Below are positions 1 through 9,733 of a stretch of 64,000 bases of DNA, piece by piece. The stretch's first letter is position 1. Each line of letters opens with the position of its first letter. The notes beneath the pieces are model-generated. The model saw only the letters and a list, made by a program, of their open reading frames with translations, was not told the DNA's origin and ran no database searches. The stretch is from Arabidopsis thaliana (lineage: Eukaryota > Streptophyta > Magnoliopsida > Brassicales > Brassicaceae). The stretch lies in NCBI RefSeq assembly GCF_000001735.4, contig NC_003071.7, forward strand, positions 12,703,151 through 12,767,150, given 5' to 3'. A program made the position numbers and the translations under genes.

Positions 1-501
1 AATTAATGTAATTGAGTTATGATAATTCAAATGGATCTCCTTCATTCCATAGTTGCATTTGACATTTTTATATAAAACTTGCTGATTATCTAAGTCACAA
101 TTTGAGTCCTTGGTAATATTCAGTTTCAATCATCAGGAGATGTCTAATAGATTAAAAATTAAAGATAGAAATGTCTAATGGATTGAAATATATAAAGTGA
201 CTCAGCCAAAAACATGTTAACTGAAAATCTTGTATAAAATGGAGATTCTCTGATAACATGTTCAAATAACTCTCTAATAAATAATTAGAAGCTTTCTTTG
301 GTTGTGGATCCCACTCTACCATCTTTATCTGCCGGCCATTATCTTCCCTCTCGTGCTTGCTAAGGGCCACCTCAACATTAGGTAGAAGCAACACATCAGT
401 AATCATCACATGTGACAAAAGTCAACATTAAGGTAGCTAATTCTCTTCTTTGAATGTAGATTGAGGAAGAGAAAATCAAAAGCTATCTCTTGTTGTTAGA
501 G
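1..501. other. Left edge and UGT71D1 upstream region; no clear gene
   Basis: No recognisable gene. An 88-codon minus-strand open frame at 152-418 matches no family I know and lies in AT-rich sequence. The last ~100 bases before position 502 should hold the UGT71D1 promoter and leader. A TTG-initiated extension from 490 is open in the UGT frame but has no ATG, so it is not used here. Confidence 0.5.
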
Positions 502-1905
502 ATGCGGAATGTAGAGCTCATCTTCATCCCCACACCAACCGTTGGTCATCTTGTTCCGTTTCTTGAATTTGCTAGGCGTCTCATTGAGCAAGATGATAGG
601 ATCCGTATCACAATCCTCTTGATGAAACTACAAGGTCAGTCTCATCTAGACACTTATGTTAAATCAATTGCCTCCTCTCAACCGTTTGTTAGATTCATTG
701 ATGTCCCTGAGTTAGAGGAGAAACCTACACTTGGTAGTACACAATCTGTGGAAGCTTATGTGTATGATGTTATTGAGAGAAATATCCCTCTTGTGAGGAA
801 TATAGTCATGGATATTTTAACTTCTCTTGCATTGGATGGAGTTAAGGTCAAGGGATTAGTTGTTGACTTTTTCTGTCTCCCTATGATTGACGTTGCTAAA
901 GATATAAGTCTCCCTTTCTATGTGTTCTTGACTACAAATTCCGGGTTCTTAGCTATGATGCAGTATCTAGCAGATCGACATAGTAGAGATACATCGGTTT
1001 TTGTAAGAAACTCGGAAGAAATGTTGTCGATACCTGGATTTGTAAACCCTGTCCCAGCCAATGTTCTGCCGTCAGCTCTGTTTGTTGAAGATGGTTATGA
1101 TGCTTACGTTAAGCTGGCCATATTGTTTACAAAGGCCAATGGAATCCTAGTGAATAGCTCCTTTGATATTGAGCCTTACTCTGTGAATCATTTTCTTCAA
1201 GAACAGAATTATCCTTCTGTTTATGCTGTTGGCCCCATATTTGACTTGAAAGCCCAGCCTCATCCAGAGCAGGACCTAACCCGTCGTGACGAGTTGATGA
1301 AATGGCTTGATGATCAACCCGAGGCATCGGTTGTATTCCTTTGTTTTGGGAGTATGGCAAGGTTAAGAGGTTCTCTAGTGAAGGAAATAGCTCATGGACT
1401 TGAGCTATGTCAATATAGATTCCTCTGGTCACTCCGTAAAGAAGAGGTGACAAAGGATGATTTGCCAGAGGGGTTCCTTGACCGTGTCGATGGACGTGGA
1501 ATGATATGTGGTTGGTCTCCTCAGGTAGAAATACTGGCCCATAAGGCAGTGGGAGGCTTTGTTTCTCACTGTGGATGGAACTCAATAGTAGAGAGTTTGT
1601 GGTTTGGCGTGCCAATTGTGACATGGCCAATGTATGCAGAGCAACAACTCAATGCGTTTCTGATGGTGAAGGAACTGAAGCTAGCTGTGGAGCTGAAGCT
1701 TGATTACAGGGTACATAGTGATGAGATAGTAAACGCAAACGAGATAGAGACCGCTATTCGTTATGTAATGGACACGGATAATAATGTTGTGAGGAAACGA
1801 GTGATGGATATCTCGCAGATGATCCAGAGAGCTACGAAGAATGGTGGATCTTCGTTTGCCGCAATTGAGAAATTCATATATGACGTGATAGGAATTAAGC
1901 CCTAG
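502..1905 (+). CDS. UGT71D1: UDP-glycosyltransferase 71D1
   Basis: Family-1 plant glycosyltransferase of 467 residues with no intron. The ATG at 502 begins MRNVEL, as family members begin, and no upstream in-frame ATG exists. His16 in the PTPTVGH segment fits the catalytic base. The PSPG sugar-donor box spans about residues 338-381, starting WSPQVEILAHKAVGGF and containing HCGWNS; its closing Gln in the YAEQQ segment is typical of UDP-glucose users. UGT71 enzymes are cytosolic and glucosylate flavonols and other small phenolics; UGT71D1 is known for in vitro activity on quercetin. It is the most divergent of the three UGTs here, so the D and C lineages separated before the UGT71C1/C2 duplication. 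Identification is from direct recognition; the physiological substrate is not shown by sequence. Confidence 0.96.
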   Translation: MRNVELIFIPTPTVGHLVPFLEFARRLIEQDDRIRITILLMKLQGQSHLDTYVKSIASSQPFVRFIDVPELEEKPTLGSTQSVEAYVYDVIERNIPLVRNIVMDILTSLALDGVKVKGLVVDFFCLPMIDVAKDISLPFYVFLTTNSGFLAMMQYLADRHSRDTSVFVRNSEEMLSIPGFVNPVPANVLPSALFVEDGYDAYVKLAILFTKANGILVNSSFDIEPYSVNHFLQEQNYPSVYAVGPIFDLKAQPHPEQDLTRRDELMKWLDDQPEASVVFLCFGSMARLRGSLVKEIAHGLELCQYRFLWSLRKEEVTKDDLPEGFLDRVDGRGMICGWSPQVEILAHKAVGGFVSHCGWNSIVESLWFGVPIVTWPMYAEQQLNAFLMVKELKLAVELKLDYRVHSDEIVNANEIETAIRYVMDTDNNVVRKRVMDISQMIQRATKNGGSSFAAIEKFIYDVIGIKP

Positions 1906-2195
1906 CCTTTTCTTGTCCAATAAGCTATAACCTTGTTACTTTGTACTAAAACTTGTTTTTGAAAGAGCTACGAATGAATTTTGCTGAGATTTGATTTTTA
2001 TTATTATTGAATCAATCTTTGTTTTTATTGTAATATCTTAGAACAACACACCAAAGGAACACTTTATCAATTAAAAAAACATCGCAAAGAAAATCTGAAG
2101 TTTGGGTAAGTAACTATAGATAGGCAAAACATAGCAGAAAAAAAGAAACATATATCGTATTTATTCATCCTAGCACGTCGTATTCCACGGATGAC

Positions 2196-2549
2196 CTATT
2201 TATAGATACACAGATTGTAACTAGGATCTTCGGAAGTGAGCATGGCACTATTTGGGAAAAAGAAAAAGCATGAATTGTTGGTTCGGCCATGTTGTGCGTA
2301 ATAAGAATTCATCAAGTATGAAGCATGGCTTATTGTAGTATTGGGCTTAAAACATGCTCCACTTGGTAGGATTGGTCTACAATCAACTCCATTAGCGCAC
2401 GCAAACCCGAGATTATCTTCTAGCTGCTCATACGTCGCTGTCGGCATTGATACACACCATTGTTTTGAGTTTGCTACGGGAAGGTGGTTGATCATTATGG
2501 ATGATAGGAGGATTCCGATGAACATCAAAAACGGCGACATGTTTGCCAT
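2196..2549 (-). CDS. Small secreted X8-domain (carbohydrate-binding) protein
   Basis: Open frame of 117 residues. Residues 1-28 form a signal peptide (hydrophobic core around FLMFIGILLSS, likely cut after VANS). The rest is a single X8 domain: WCVSMPTATYEQLEDNLGFA, then ACANGVDC, the conserved HASY motif followed by MNSYY, and a C-terminal CIYK. Six cysteines are present, as X8 domains require for three disulphides. X8 domains bind beta-1,3-glucan and occur in callose-associated plasmodesmal proteins and some glucanases; stand-alone X8 proteins like this are usually pollen or cell-wall proteins. There is no GPI-anchor-like hydrophobic C-terminus, so it is probably soluble in the wall. It lies antisense between UGT71D1 and UGT71C2. 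No intron is needed, but a 5'-UTR intron cannot be excluded. Confidence 0.82.
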   Translation of the reverse strand: MANMSPFLMFIGILLSSIMINHLPVANSKQWCVSMPTATYEQLEDNLGFACANGVDCRPILPSGACFKPNTTISHASYLMNSYYAQHGRTNNSCFFFFPNSAMLTSEDPSYNLCIYK

Positions 2550-2639
2550 CTTTAAAAAAAGTGAACAATTCTATGAGATTTTTAGTATAATGACGTGATG
2601 ATGGTTTGTTACTAAGAGAGGTGATTATACGTACTTTAT

Positions 2640-2850
2640 AGAAGAGTAATGTACGAAGGAAAGGAAAGATGAATGTGTGAAATAACATTTTGTACATAAT
2701 AAATGAGGAAAATTTACAAAAATAGTAATGTTCCTACGAAGAAAAGTAAAGATGAAAAAATAAGGAAATGATTAAATAAATAGTAATGTCTACAAAGAAA
2801 AGGAAATATGAATATATGAGGTGATACATTTATACATAAATGAGGAAGAT
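2640..2850. repeat. Degenerate short tandem repeat upstream of the X8 gene
   Basis: Three imperfect copies of a segment reading about AGTAATGTNCNACGAAGAAA followed by GGAAAGATGAA begin near 2646, 2726 and 2784. The first and third also share TACATAATAAATGAGGAA-like tails. They lie just upstream of the X8 gene start, in its likely promoter. Confidence 0.5.
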
Positions 2851-3596
2851 GTTTAGGAGATGTCAGTCTACCAAATCTTCTCTTTACATATACGAATACT
2901 CTAATATATTCGAATGATATTCAAAGAATTTTATTTTATATTTATGTGAGTATGTTGTAAATTATGAATGTTCTTTTTTTTTTTTGGGGTCAAATATATC
3001 TTCCCTTTACTTATATGAATGAAGACTCTAATAAATTCAAAGAGTTATATATGTTAGATATATACAAGAGAATTTTAAATTGTAAATATTCCTTTTTTCT
3101 GGTCATATAAAATTTCCCTTGACATATATGACTATATGAGATCAAACAAATGGTTGGTTCAATCTCAGTTAATATTAATGCATTGTTTACCTTCCTTGTT
3201 TTGGAGATGAAGAAAATTTCAGAGCTCCTAAAGTGTAGTTGGCTACAACTACAAAGTTCCTATGGTCACTCCCAACACAAGAGGGGATTGATGATCTTAT
3301 CTTATACCTTAAGTTATTCTCAACAGCTCAACATCATAGATGACTGTGTTGTGTTTAATTCCTTACCTTCTATAATAATACAATTATATTGGTACTATAA
3401 TCACCACTTGCTTAGTTATCACAAGCTAGTGGTATTTAAATATAATTACTTGCTCAATGTCTCTCCACCACGTTGGCACGTATACCCTCGACCATTTCTT
3501 ATGCTTATTTTTTTTTATTTTGTTGAGATAAGACAAAACCTTTAGCTTCGTCTTCTTTTGACTACTAAGTTGATCTAGAAAAAAATCGCCGGAAGA
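2850..3596. other. AT-rich intergenic region before UGT71C2
   Basis: AT-rich sequence. A plus-strand 131-codon open frame at 3150-3545 has no recognisable domain, signal peptide or compositional support, and I treat it as chance. The UGT71C2 promoter and leader should lie in the last few hundred bases. Confidence 0.5.
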
Positions 3597-5021
3597 ATGG
3601 CGAAGCAGCAAGAAGCAGAGCTCATCTTCATCCCATTTCCAATCCCCGGACACATTCTCGCCACAATCGAACTCGCGAAACGTCTCATCAGTCACCAACC
3701 TAGTCGGATCCACACCATCACCATCCTCCATTGGAGCTTACCTTTTCTTCCTCAATCTGACACTATCGCCTTCCTCAAATCCCTAATCGAAACAGAGTCT
3801 CGTATCCGTCTCATTACCTTACCCGATGTCCAAAACCCTCCACCAATGGAGCTATTTGTGAAAGCTTCCGAATCTTACATTCTTGAATACGTCAAGAAAA
3901 TGGTTCCTTTGGTCAGAAACGCTCTCTCCACTCTCTTGTCTTCTCGTGATGAATCGGATTCAGTTCATGTCGCCGGATTAGTTCTTGATTTCTTCTGTGT
4001 CCCTTTGATCGATGTCGGAAACGAGTTTAATCTCCCTTCTTACATCTTCTTGACGTGTAGCGCAAGTTTCTTGGGTATGATGAAGTATCTTCTGGAGAGA
4101 AACCGCGAAACCAAACCGGAACTTAACCGGAGCTCTGACGAGGAAACAATATCAGTTCCTGGTTTTGTTAACTCCGTTCCGGTTAAAGTTTTGCCACCGG
4201 GTTTGTTCACGACTGAGTCTTACGAAGCTTGGGTCGAAATGGCGGAAAGGTTCCCTGAAGCCAAGGGTATTTTGGTCAATTCATTTGAATCTCTAGAACG
4301 TAACGCTTTTGATTATTTCGATCGTCGTCCGGATAATTACCCACCCGTTTACCCAATCGGGCCAATTCTATGCTCCAACGATCGTCCGAATTTGGATTTA
4401 TCGGAACGAGACCGGATCTTGAAATGGCTCGATGACCAACCCGAGTCATCTGTTGTGTTTCTCTGCTTCGGGAGCTTGAAGAGTCTCGCTGCGTCTCAGA
4501 TTAAAGAGATCGCTCAAGCCTTAGAGCTCGTCGGAATCAGATTCCTCTGGTCGATTCGAACGGACCCGAAGGAGTACGCGAGCCCGAACGAGATTTTACC
4601 GGACGGGTTTATGAACCGAGTCATGGGTTTGGGCCTTGTTTGTGGTTGGGCTCCTCAAGTTGAAATTCTGGCCCATAAAGCAATTGGAGGGTTCGTGTCA
4701 CACTGCGGTTGGAACTCGATATTGGAGAGTTTGCGTTTCGGAGTTCCAATTGCCACGTGGCCAATGTACGCGGAACAACAACTAAACGCGTTCACGATTG
4801 TGAAGGAGCTTGGTTTGGCGTTGGAGATGCGGTTGGATTACGTGTCGGAATATGGAGAAATCGTGAAAGCTGATGAAATCGCAGGAGCCGTACGATCTTT
4901 GATGGACGGTGAGGATGTGCCGAGGAGGAAACTGAAGGAGATTGCGGAGGCGGGAAAAGAGGCTGTGATGGACGGTGGATCTTCGTTTGTTGCGGTTAAA
5001 AGATTCATAGATGGGCTTTGA
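3597..5021 (+). CDS. UGT71C2: UDP-glycosyltransferase 71C2
   Basis: Intronless UGT of 474 residues starting MAKQQEAELIFIPFP. His19 in PIPGH fits the catalytic base. The PSPG box lies at about residues 351-394 (WAPQVEILAHKAIGGF, HCGWNS, ending in the YAEQQ segment). It is very close to UGT71C1 about 1.7 kb downstream and clearly a tandem duplicate. UGT71C enzymes glucosylate hydroxycinnamates and flavonols such as caffeate and quercetin. The coding region is more GC-rich than the flanks, as in UGT71C1. The C-terminus stops at RFIDGL and lacks the short tail seen in UGT71C1. Confidence 0.96.
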   Translation: MAKQQEAELIFIPFPIPGHILATIELAKRLISHQPSRIHTITILHWSLPFLPQSDTIAFLKSLIETESRIRLITLPDVQNPPPMELFVKASESYILEYVKKMVPLVRNALSTLLSSRDESDSVHVAGLVLDFFCVPLIDVGNEFNLPSYIFLTCSASFLGMMKYLLERNRETKPELNRSSDEETISVPGFVNSVPVKVLPPGLFTTESYEAWVEMAERFPEAKGILVNSFESLERNAFDYFDRRPDNYPPVYPIGPILCSNDRPNLDLSERDRILKWLDDQPESSVVFLCFGSLKSLAASQIKEIAQALELVGIRFLWSIRTDPKEYASPNEILPDGFMNRVMGLGLVCGWAPQVEILAHKAIGGFVSHCGWNSILESLRFGVPIATWPMYAEQQLNAFTIVKELGLALEMRLDYVSEYGEIVKADEIAGAVRSLMDGEDVPRRKLKEIAEAGKEAVMDGGSSFVAVKRFIDGL

Positions 5022-5599
5022 TCGGTGATGGGTTTTAAAGTTTTTACACCATGCAAACGTTGTCGTTTTATGTAATTTAAGCTTGCTTTGAGTGAGTCTC
5101 TAATGGCTTTGAGCTTTATCCAACTCTATAAAAGTCCTCCTTTTGATAGTATGCATGATCTTTTGTGTTTACTCATTTGTTATATATCTAAATAGCTCAT
5201 TTTGCATTTTGTTTTATATATAACTTGTGGAAATATGAAATAACCAAAATACAAATGAATTCTAAAAGACATCAAAACAGTATAATTGAGCATTACAAAA
5301 ATGTAAAATCGAGATAAATTAGTTATTAGGGTTACTATCCTGCTATTGAGATGCCCAAATTAATCAATAAAATGAAAACAAAACAACTATCTTACTATAT
5401 GTATGGTTAAATCTCTACTCCCCTAACATTGTGTATTACTAGGAAGCATGCTTTGATGAATTGAAATATGAAGTGAGTGCGACACAACACACAATATCAA
5501 CTCGTAGACACTGACTAATGAAGAGATGTGATGCAAAGAGATCATTATGTTTATCTCTTCGTAAAAAAAAAACAAAAAAATGGCTAAAGTTATTCGTTT
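5022..5599. other. UGT71C2 3' flank shared with UGT71C1 and a relic copy
   Basis: AT-rich non-coding sequence. The stretch around 5460-5550 (GCGACACAACAC, then GAAGAGATGTGATGCAA) is shared with 9385-9440 behind the UGT71C relic. This shows that the 3' flanks were duplicated together with the UGT genes. Confidence 0.55.
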
Positions 5600-5979
5600 A
5601 TGATTTCAAAAGAGTTTTAGTGATTTAAATTGTCATGTAAAATCTGTTGTTACTCAATCAAGACTTTTTTAAAGTATGTTAAAGTTTTGTGTTATTCAAT
5701 TAAAACAAAAGAATATTTGATTGTTAATGATTTAAATTATTGTGTTATTGGTTCATGACTTTCTACATTTTTCTTTACAAAATGAAGTCATGGAAAGTCA
5801 TGTAAAGTATTATCAAAATAAAAAGATTGTTTGAGAAACTTTACAAGATTATGAAAAACTAATCAACAAGATTATAAAAAACTCTCTAACAATTATTTAA
5901 AATCTTTCATTTCTTTACTTTCAAGGATTTAATTGAAATCATCAAAATTCTTTGTAAATTAGGAACCAATAACACCCCC
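5600..5979. mobile_element. MITE remnant, probably Harbinger/Tourist-like
   Basis: AT-rich non-coding stretch ending ACCAATAACACCCCC directly followed by TTA. In the other orientation this is GGGGGTGTTATTGGT, a terminal inverted repeat type common in Brassicaceae genomes beside a TTA target site. Internal motifs such as GTGTTATTCAA recur in the similar element near 37.53 kb. A left terminus is not visible, so the left boundary is approximate and the element is probably truncated. Confidence 0.4.
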
Positions 5980-6361
5980 TTAAACTACACTACAAAATTT
6001 TATTTGCTTCTAATGATTCTACACATTAAGAACATTTCAATTTATATAAAACATTTTCATAACAACCAATCCTTGTGGTAGTTGAGTTCGCATAACTCTG
6101 CTTTATAATTTGTAGAAGAAAAGAAATTGTTTTGTTTTTGTGTGTTTCCCCTTCATCCTTATAATAAAAACATAGAAACGATTTACAAAGTCAAGTGTTG
6201 TTTTTATACACTTCTCTGTTGTTTCACCCAATGTGTTTTAAATCCACTCGAATGGCCTACAAAAGTCGCTAGGTCTTGTAGTTTAGCCAATAGAACAAAT
6301 GACACATGTTGTAGTGATCTGTTTAACGAAGTCACATATGCATTGATATCGATGTACACTA

Positions 6362-6701
6362 ATTTTATTTTATTTTTAAGTTGTCTGCATGTACAGTAAT
6401 AATAATGCATGTTGTATTTAAACTTAACTATTTTCCCTGTCTCTTACTAATATTTGAATAAAGTAGTCAATAATGATCAATACATACAAAACAAACCTTT
6501 CGATCAACAACTGCGTTGCACAATCTCTGTTTCATTTTTATTTATTTTTGTCTGCATGTACGACTATAATAATACAAGTTGTGTTTAAATTTAACTAATT
6601 CGCTGCCTCTTACTAATAGTTGTATAAATTATCCAACAATCATCAACACATACAAAACAAAACTTTCTCAACAACTCTTGCACAATCTCTGTTTCATTTT
6701 T
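6362..6701. repeat. Tandem duplication (~170 bp x2) in the UGT71C1 promoter
   Basis: Two direct copies (about 6362-6539 and 6540-6701) share, in order, GTCTGCATGTAC, TTAAACTTAACTA or TTAAATTTAACTA, CTCTTACTAAT, ACATACAAAACAAA, and CACAATCTCTGTTTCATTTT. The second copy ends about 50 bases before the UGT71C1 ATG, so promoter and leader elements are present twice. The copies have diverged by small indels and substitutions. Confidence 0.8.
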
Positions 6702-6751
6702 ATTTTTGTCTTCTCCTATTGACTTTTTGAGTTTCTCAGAAAATCCCTAGT

Positions 6752-8197
6752 ATGGGGAAGCAAGAAGATGCAGAGCTCGTCATCATACCTTTCCCTTTCT
6801 CCGGACACATTCTCGCAACAATCGAACTCGCCAAACGTCTCATAAGTCAAGACAATCCTCGGATCCACACCATCACCATCCTCTATTGGGGATTACCTTT
6901 TATTCCTCAAGCTGACACAATCGCTTTCCTCCGATCCCTAGTCAAAAATGAGCCTCGTATCCGTCTCGTTACGTTGCCCGAAGTCCAAGACCCTCCACCA
7001 ATGGAACTCTTTGTGGAATTTGCCGAATCTTACATTCTTGAATACGTCAAGAAAATGGTTCCCATCATCAGAGAAGCTCTCTCCACTCTCTTGTCTTCCC
7101 GCGATGAATCGGGTTCAGTTCGTGTGGCTGGATTGGTTCTTGACTTCTTCTGCGTCCCTATGATCGATGTAGGAAACGAGTTTAATCTCCCTTCTTACAT
7201 TTTCTTGACGTGTAGCGCAGGGTTCTTGGGTATGATGAAGTATCTTCCAGAGAGACACCGCGAAATCAAATCGGAATTCAACCGGAGCTTCAACGAGGAG
7301 TTGAATCTCATTCCTGGTTATGTCAACTCTGTTCCTACTAAGGTTTTGCCGTCAGGTCTATTCATGAAAGAGACCTACGAGCCTTGGGTCGAACTAGCAG
7401 AGAGGTTTCCTGAAGCTAAGGGTATTTTGGTTAATTCATACACAGCTCTCGAGCCAAACGGTTTTAAATATTTCGATCGTTGTCCGGATAACTACCCAAC
7501 CATTTACCCAATCGGGCCGATATTATGCTCCAACGACCGTCCGAATTTGGACTCATCGGAACGAGATCGGATCATAACTTGGCTAGATGACCAACCCGAG
7601 TCATCGGTCGTGTTCCTCTGTTTCGGGAGCTTGAAGAATCTCAGCGCTACTCAGATCAACGAGATAGCTCAAGCCTTAGAGATCGTTGACTGCAAATTCA
7701 TCTGGTCGTTTCGAACCAACCCGAAGGAGTACGCGAGCCCTTACGAGGCTCTACCACACGGGTTCATGGACCGGGTCATGGATCAAGGCATTGTTTGTGG
7801 TTGGGCTCCTCAAGTTGAAATCCTAGCCCATAAAGCTGTGGGAGGATTCGTATCTCATTGTGGTTGGAACTCGATATTGGAGAGTTTGGGTTTCGGCGTT
7901 CCAATCGCCACGTGGCCGATGTACGCGGAACAACAACTAAACGCGTTCACGATGGTGAAGGAGCTTGGTTTAGCCTTGGAGATGCGGTTGGATTACGTGT
8001 CGGAAGATGGAGATATAGTGAAAGCTGATGAGATCGCAGGAACCGTTAGATCTTTAATGGACGGTGTGGATGTGCCGAAGAGTAAAGTGAAGGAGATTGC
8101 TGAGGCGGGAAAAGAAGCTGTGGACGGTGGATCTTCGTTTCTTGCGGTTAAAAGATTCATCGGTGACTTGATCGACGGCGTTTCTATAAGTAAGTAG
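6752..8197 (+). CDS. UGT71C1: UDP-glycosyltransferase 71C1
   Basis: Intronless UGT of 481 residues starting MGKQEDAELVIIPFP, the length expected for UGT71C1. His19 in PFSGH fits the catalytic base. The PSPG box is at about residues 351-394 (WAPQVEILAHKAVGGF, HCGWNS, YAEQQ), with the Gln typical of UDP-glucose preference. UGT71C1 is known to glucosylate caffeic acid at the 3-hydroxyl and several flavonols in vitro. The tail after RFIGDL adds IDGVSISK relative to UGT71C2. Upstream is a duplicated promoter block; downstream is a decayed copy of its own 3' end. Confidence 0.96.
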   Translation: MGKQEDAELVIIPFPFSGHILATIELAKRLISQDNPRIHTITILYWGLPFIPQADTIAFLRSLVKNEPRIRLVTLPEVQDPPPMELFVEFAESYILEYVKKMVPIIREALSTLLSSRDESGSVRVAGLVLDFFCVPMIDVGNEFNLPSYIFLTCSAGFLGMMKYLPERHREIKSEFNRSFNEELNLIPGYVNSVPTKVLPSGLFMKETYEPWVELAERFPEAKGILVNSYTALEPNGFKYFDRCPDNYPTIYPIGPILCSNDRPNLDSSERDRIITWLDDQPESSVVFLCFGSLKNLSATQINEIAQALEIVDCKFIWSFRTNPKEYASPYEALPHGFMDRVMDQGIVCGWAPQVEILAHKAVGGFVSHCGWNSILESLGFGVPIATWPMYAEQQLNAFTMVKELGLALEMRLDYVSEDGDIVKADEIAGTVRSLMDGVDVPKSKVKEIAEAGKEAVDGGSSFLAVKRFIGDLIDGVSISK

Positions 8198-8868
8198 AAA
8201 TGCGTCGTTTTCATGTAATTGGGCATGTGGCGACCATGTTTCTGTTCAGATTCCTTTTTCCTTTGTTTCTTTTTTTTTAAATCGTAATTACCATTTTATT
8301 TTAATAAAAGAAGACTAAGTCTTCTTCTCAGAAGTTTGAACTTTCGCAATTCCATGTGTTTGTAACTTTGTAGGAATCCATGATTCCATATTTGCTTCCA
8401 TGTTGTTGTATTTCTAATGTAATTTAAGGATAAAAAAGAAATAGTCTGCTTTTAAAAGTGTATCAAACAAAAATCTATTAAGGTTCGAGAGATGTGATTA
8501 AAAAATACGATAATGTACAATCGAAATATATTAGTCTTTGTGGCTCAAGTTGATTGATAGAAAATGAAAACATACGTTTAGAAGGAAACCGAAAATTGCG
8601 TTTTCATTATGGTTTTACAAAATGTCAATTATTTTAATATGTGCATATCAATCTGTTATTCAACCATCACAATCTGTTAACCATTAACATTTTAGTTAAT
8701 GGTCGTATAGTTGATATACTAAGTGTGTTCATAGTTAACAAATTGGGGATGAATAAAACTCTAGAACTTTGGGGATGAACATATTTAAATCTAGAACTTT
8801 GGTTCAAAACTTCTTGATTCCTGCCTCTAGGAATTGTCAAACCATATGACTCTTCACACATTTCAATA

Positions 8869-9450
8869 TGACGGATGGTGGATATTCGTTTGTCGCGGTG
8901 GATATTTCATAGGTGACTTGATAGAAACATTGTCGTTCCATGTAATTGGGTGTGTGGCGACCATGGTTCGGCTAGGATTGCTTTACCTGTTTTTCTTTTT
9001 TAGTCGTGGACTCGTAGTTAATTACAGTTCCACATTAATAATAGAAGACTGAGTCTTCATAAAACTCTCCAAATTCCATGTTTTGTAGGAAACCATGATC
9101 CCAATTCCCATAGTTGCTTCCATCTTGTATATCTTCACCTATTTTAAGGATCAAAAATAAAAACAGAAAAGTATCCAGCAATTAAAAGTGTCACATACTA
9201 AAATTTAATTAGGTTTGAGAGATATGATAAGTAAAACACGATAATAAAGATTCTAAACACCTATAAATATACGATCGAAATATATTAGTCTTTGTGGTTA
9301 CCAAGGTTGATGGATCCCCCAAGTTGACCAATTGCAATATAATGAAAACACAACAAAAATCGAATAATTGATACATAATATGATTGCGACACAACACCAA
9401 CTCGTTGATTCTAATTATGAAGAGATGTGATGCAATTATATATGTTTTCC
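8869..9450 (+). pseudogene. Relic of a UGT71C 3' end
   Basis: From 8869 the sequence follows the UGT71C1 C-terminal codons and 3' flank: GGTGGATATTCGTTTGTCGC parallels the GGSSF-coding segment, then GGTGACTTGAT, CATGTAATTGGG and GTGGCGACCATG recur in order. Further shared flank includes GAAGACTGAGTCTTC, and CGAAATATATTAGTCTTTGT near 9275 (matching about 8523-8542). Everything upstream of the last ~20 codons is missing. It is the stump of a lost or partially duplicated gene of the host UGT cluster. Confidence 0.75.
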
Positions 9451-9733
9451 TACTTTTAAAAGATTTGATTGAAAGCAAAAGGATATGTATAAAAGTGTGT
9501 CTACCGTTGAATTAACGCTACAAATTAAACAAAGTTTGCCTCTAAATCATAGCAAAATTATGAGTTAGTGAATTCCATTTATTTTGAAATTTAGATGAAC
9601 TTTAATGAGAATTTTTTTTTATTGTGCAACTATTTTAGTGAGATTTTGTCATATAATAATTTATTCATAAGAATATTACTATATAGTTTTGTAGGAAAAA
9701 AAAGTAGGAAGACAGAGTCGCAAAAAAACTCAT

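Noticed and set aside
152-418. 88-codon minus-strand open frame left of UGT71D1
   Set aside because: No family match, no clear start context, and the C-terminal part is low-complexity; could at most be an exon of a gene outside the window.
490-501. Upstream TTG-initiated extension of UGT71D1
   Set aside because: The conserved UGT71 N-terminus begins at the ATG at 502, and eukaryotic TTG initiation is unlikely.
1127-1630. 167-codon antisense frame within UGT71D1
   Set aside because: Shadow of the UGT coding frame; similar antisense frames occur in the other coding genes.
3150-3545. 131-codon open frame upstream of UGT71C2
   Set aside because: Composition is typical of AT-rich intergenic DNA; no domain, repeat or signal supports it.
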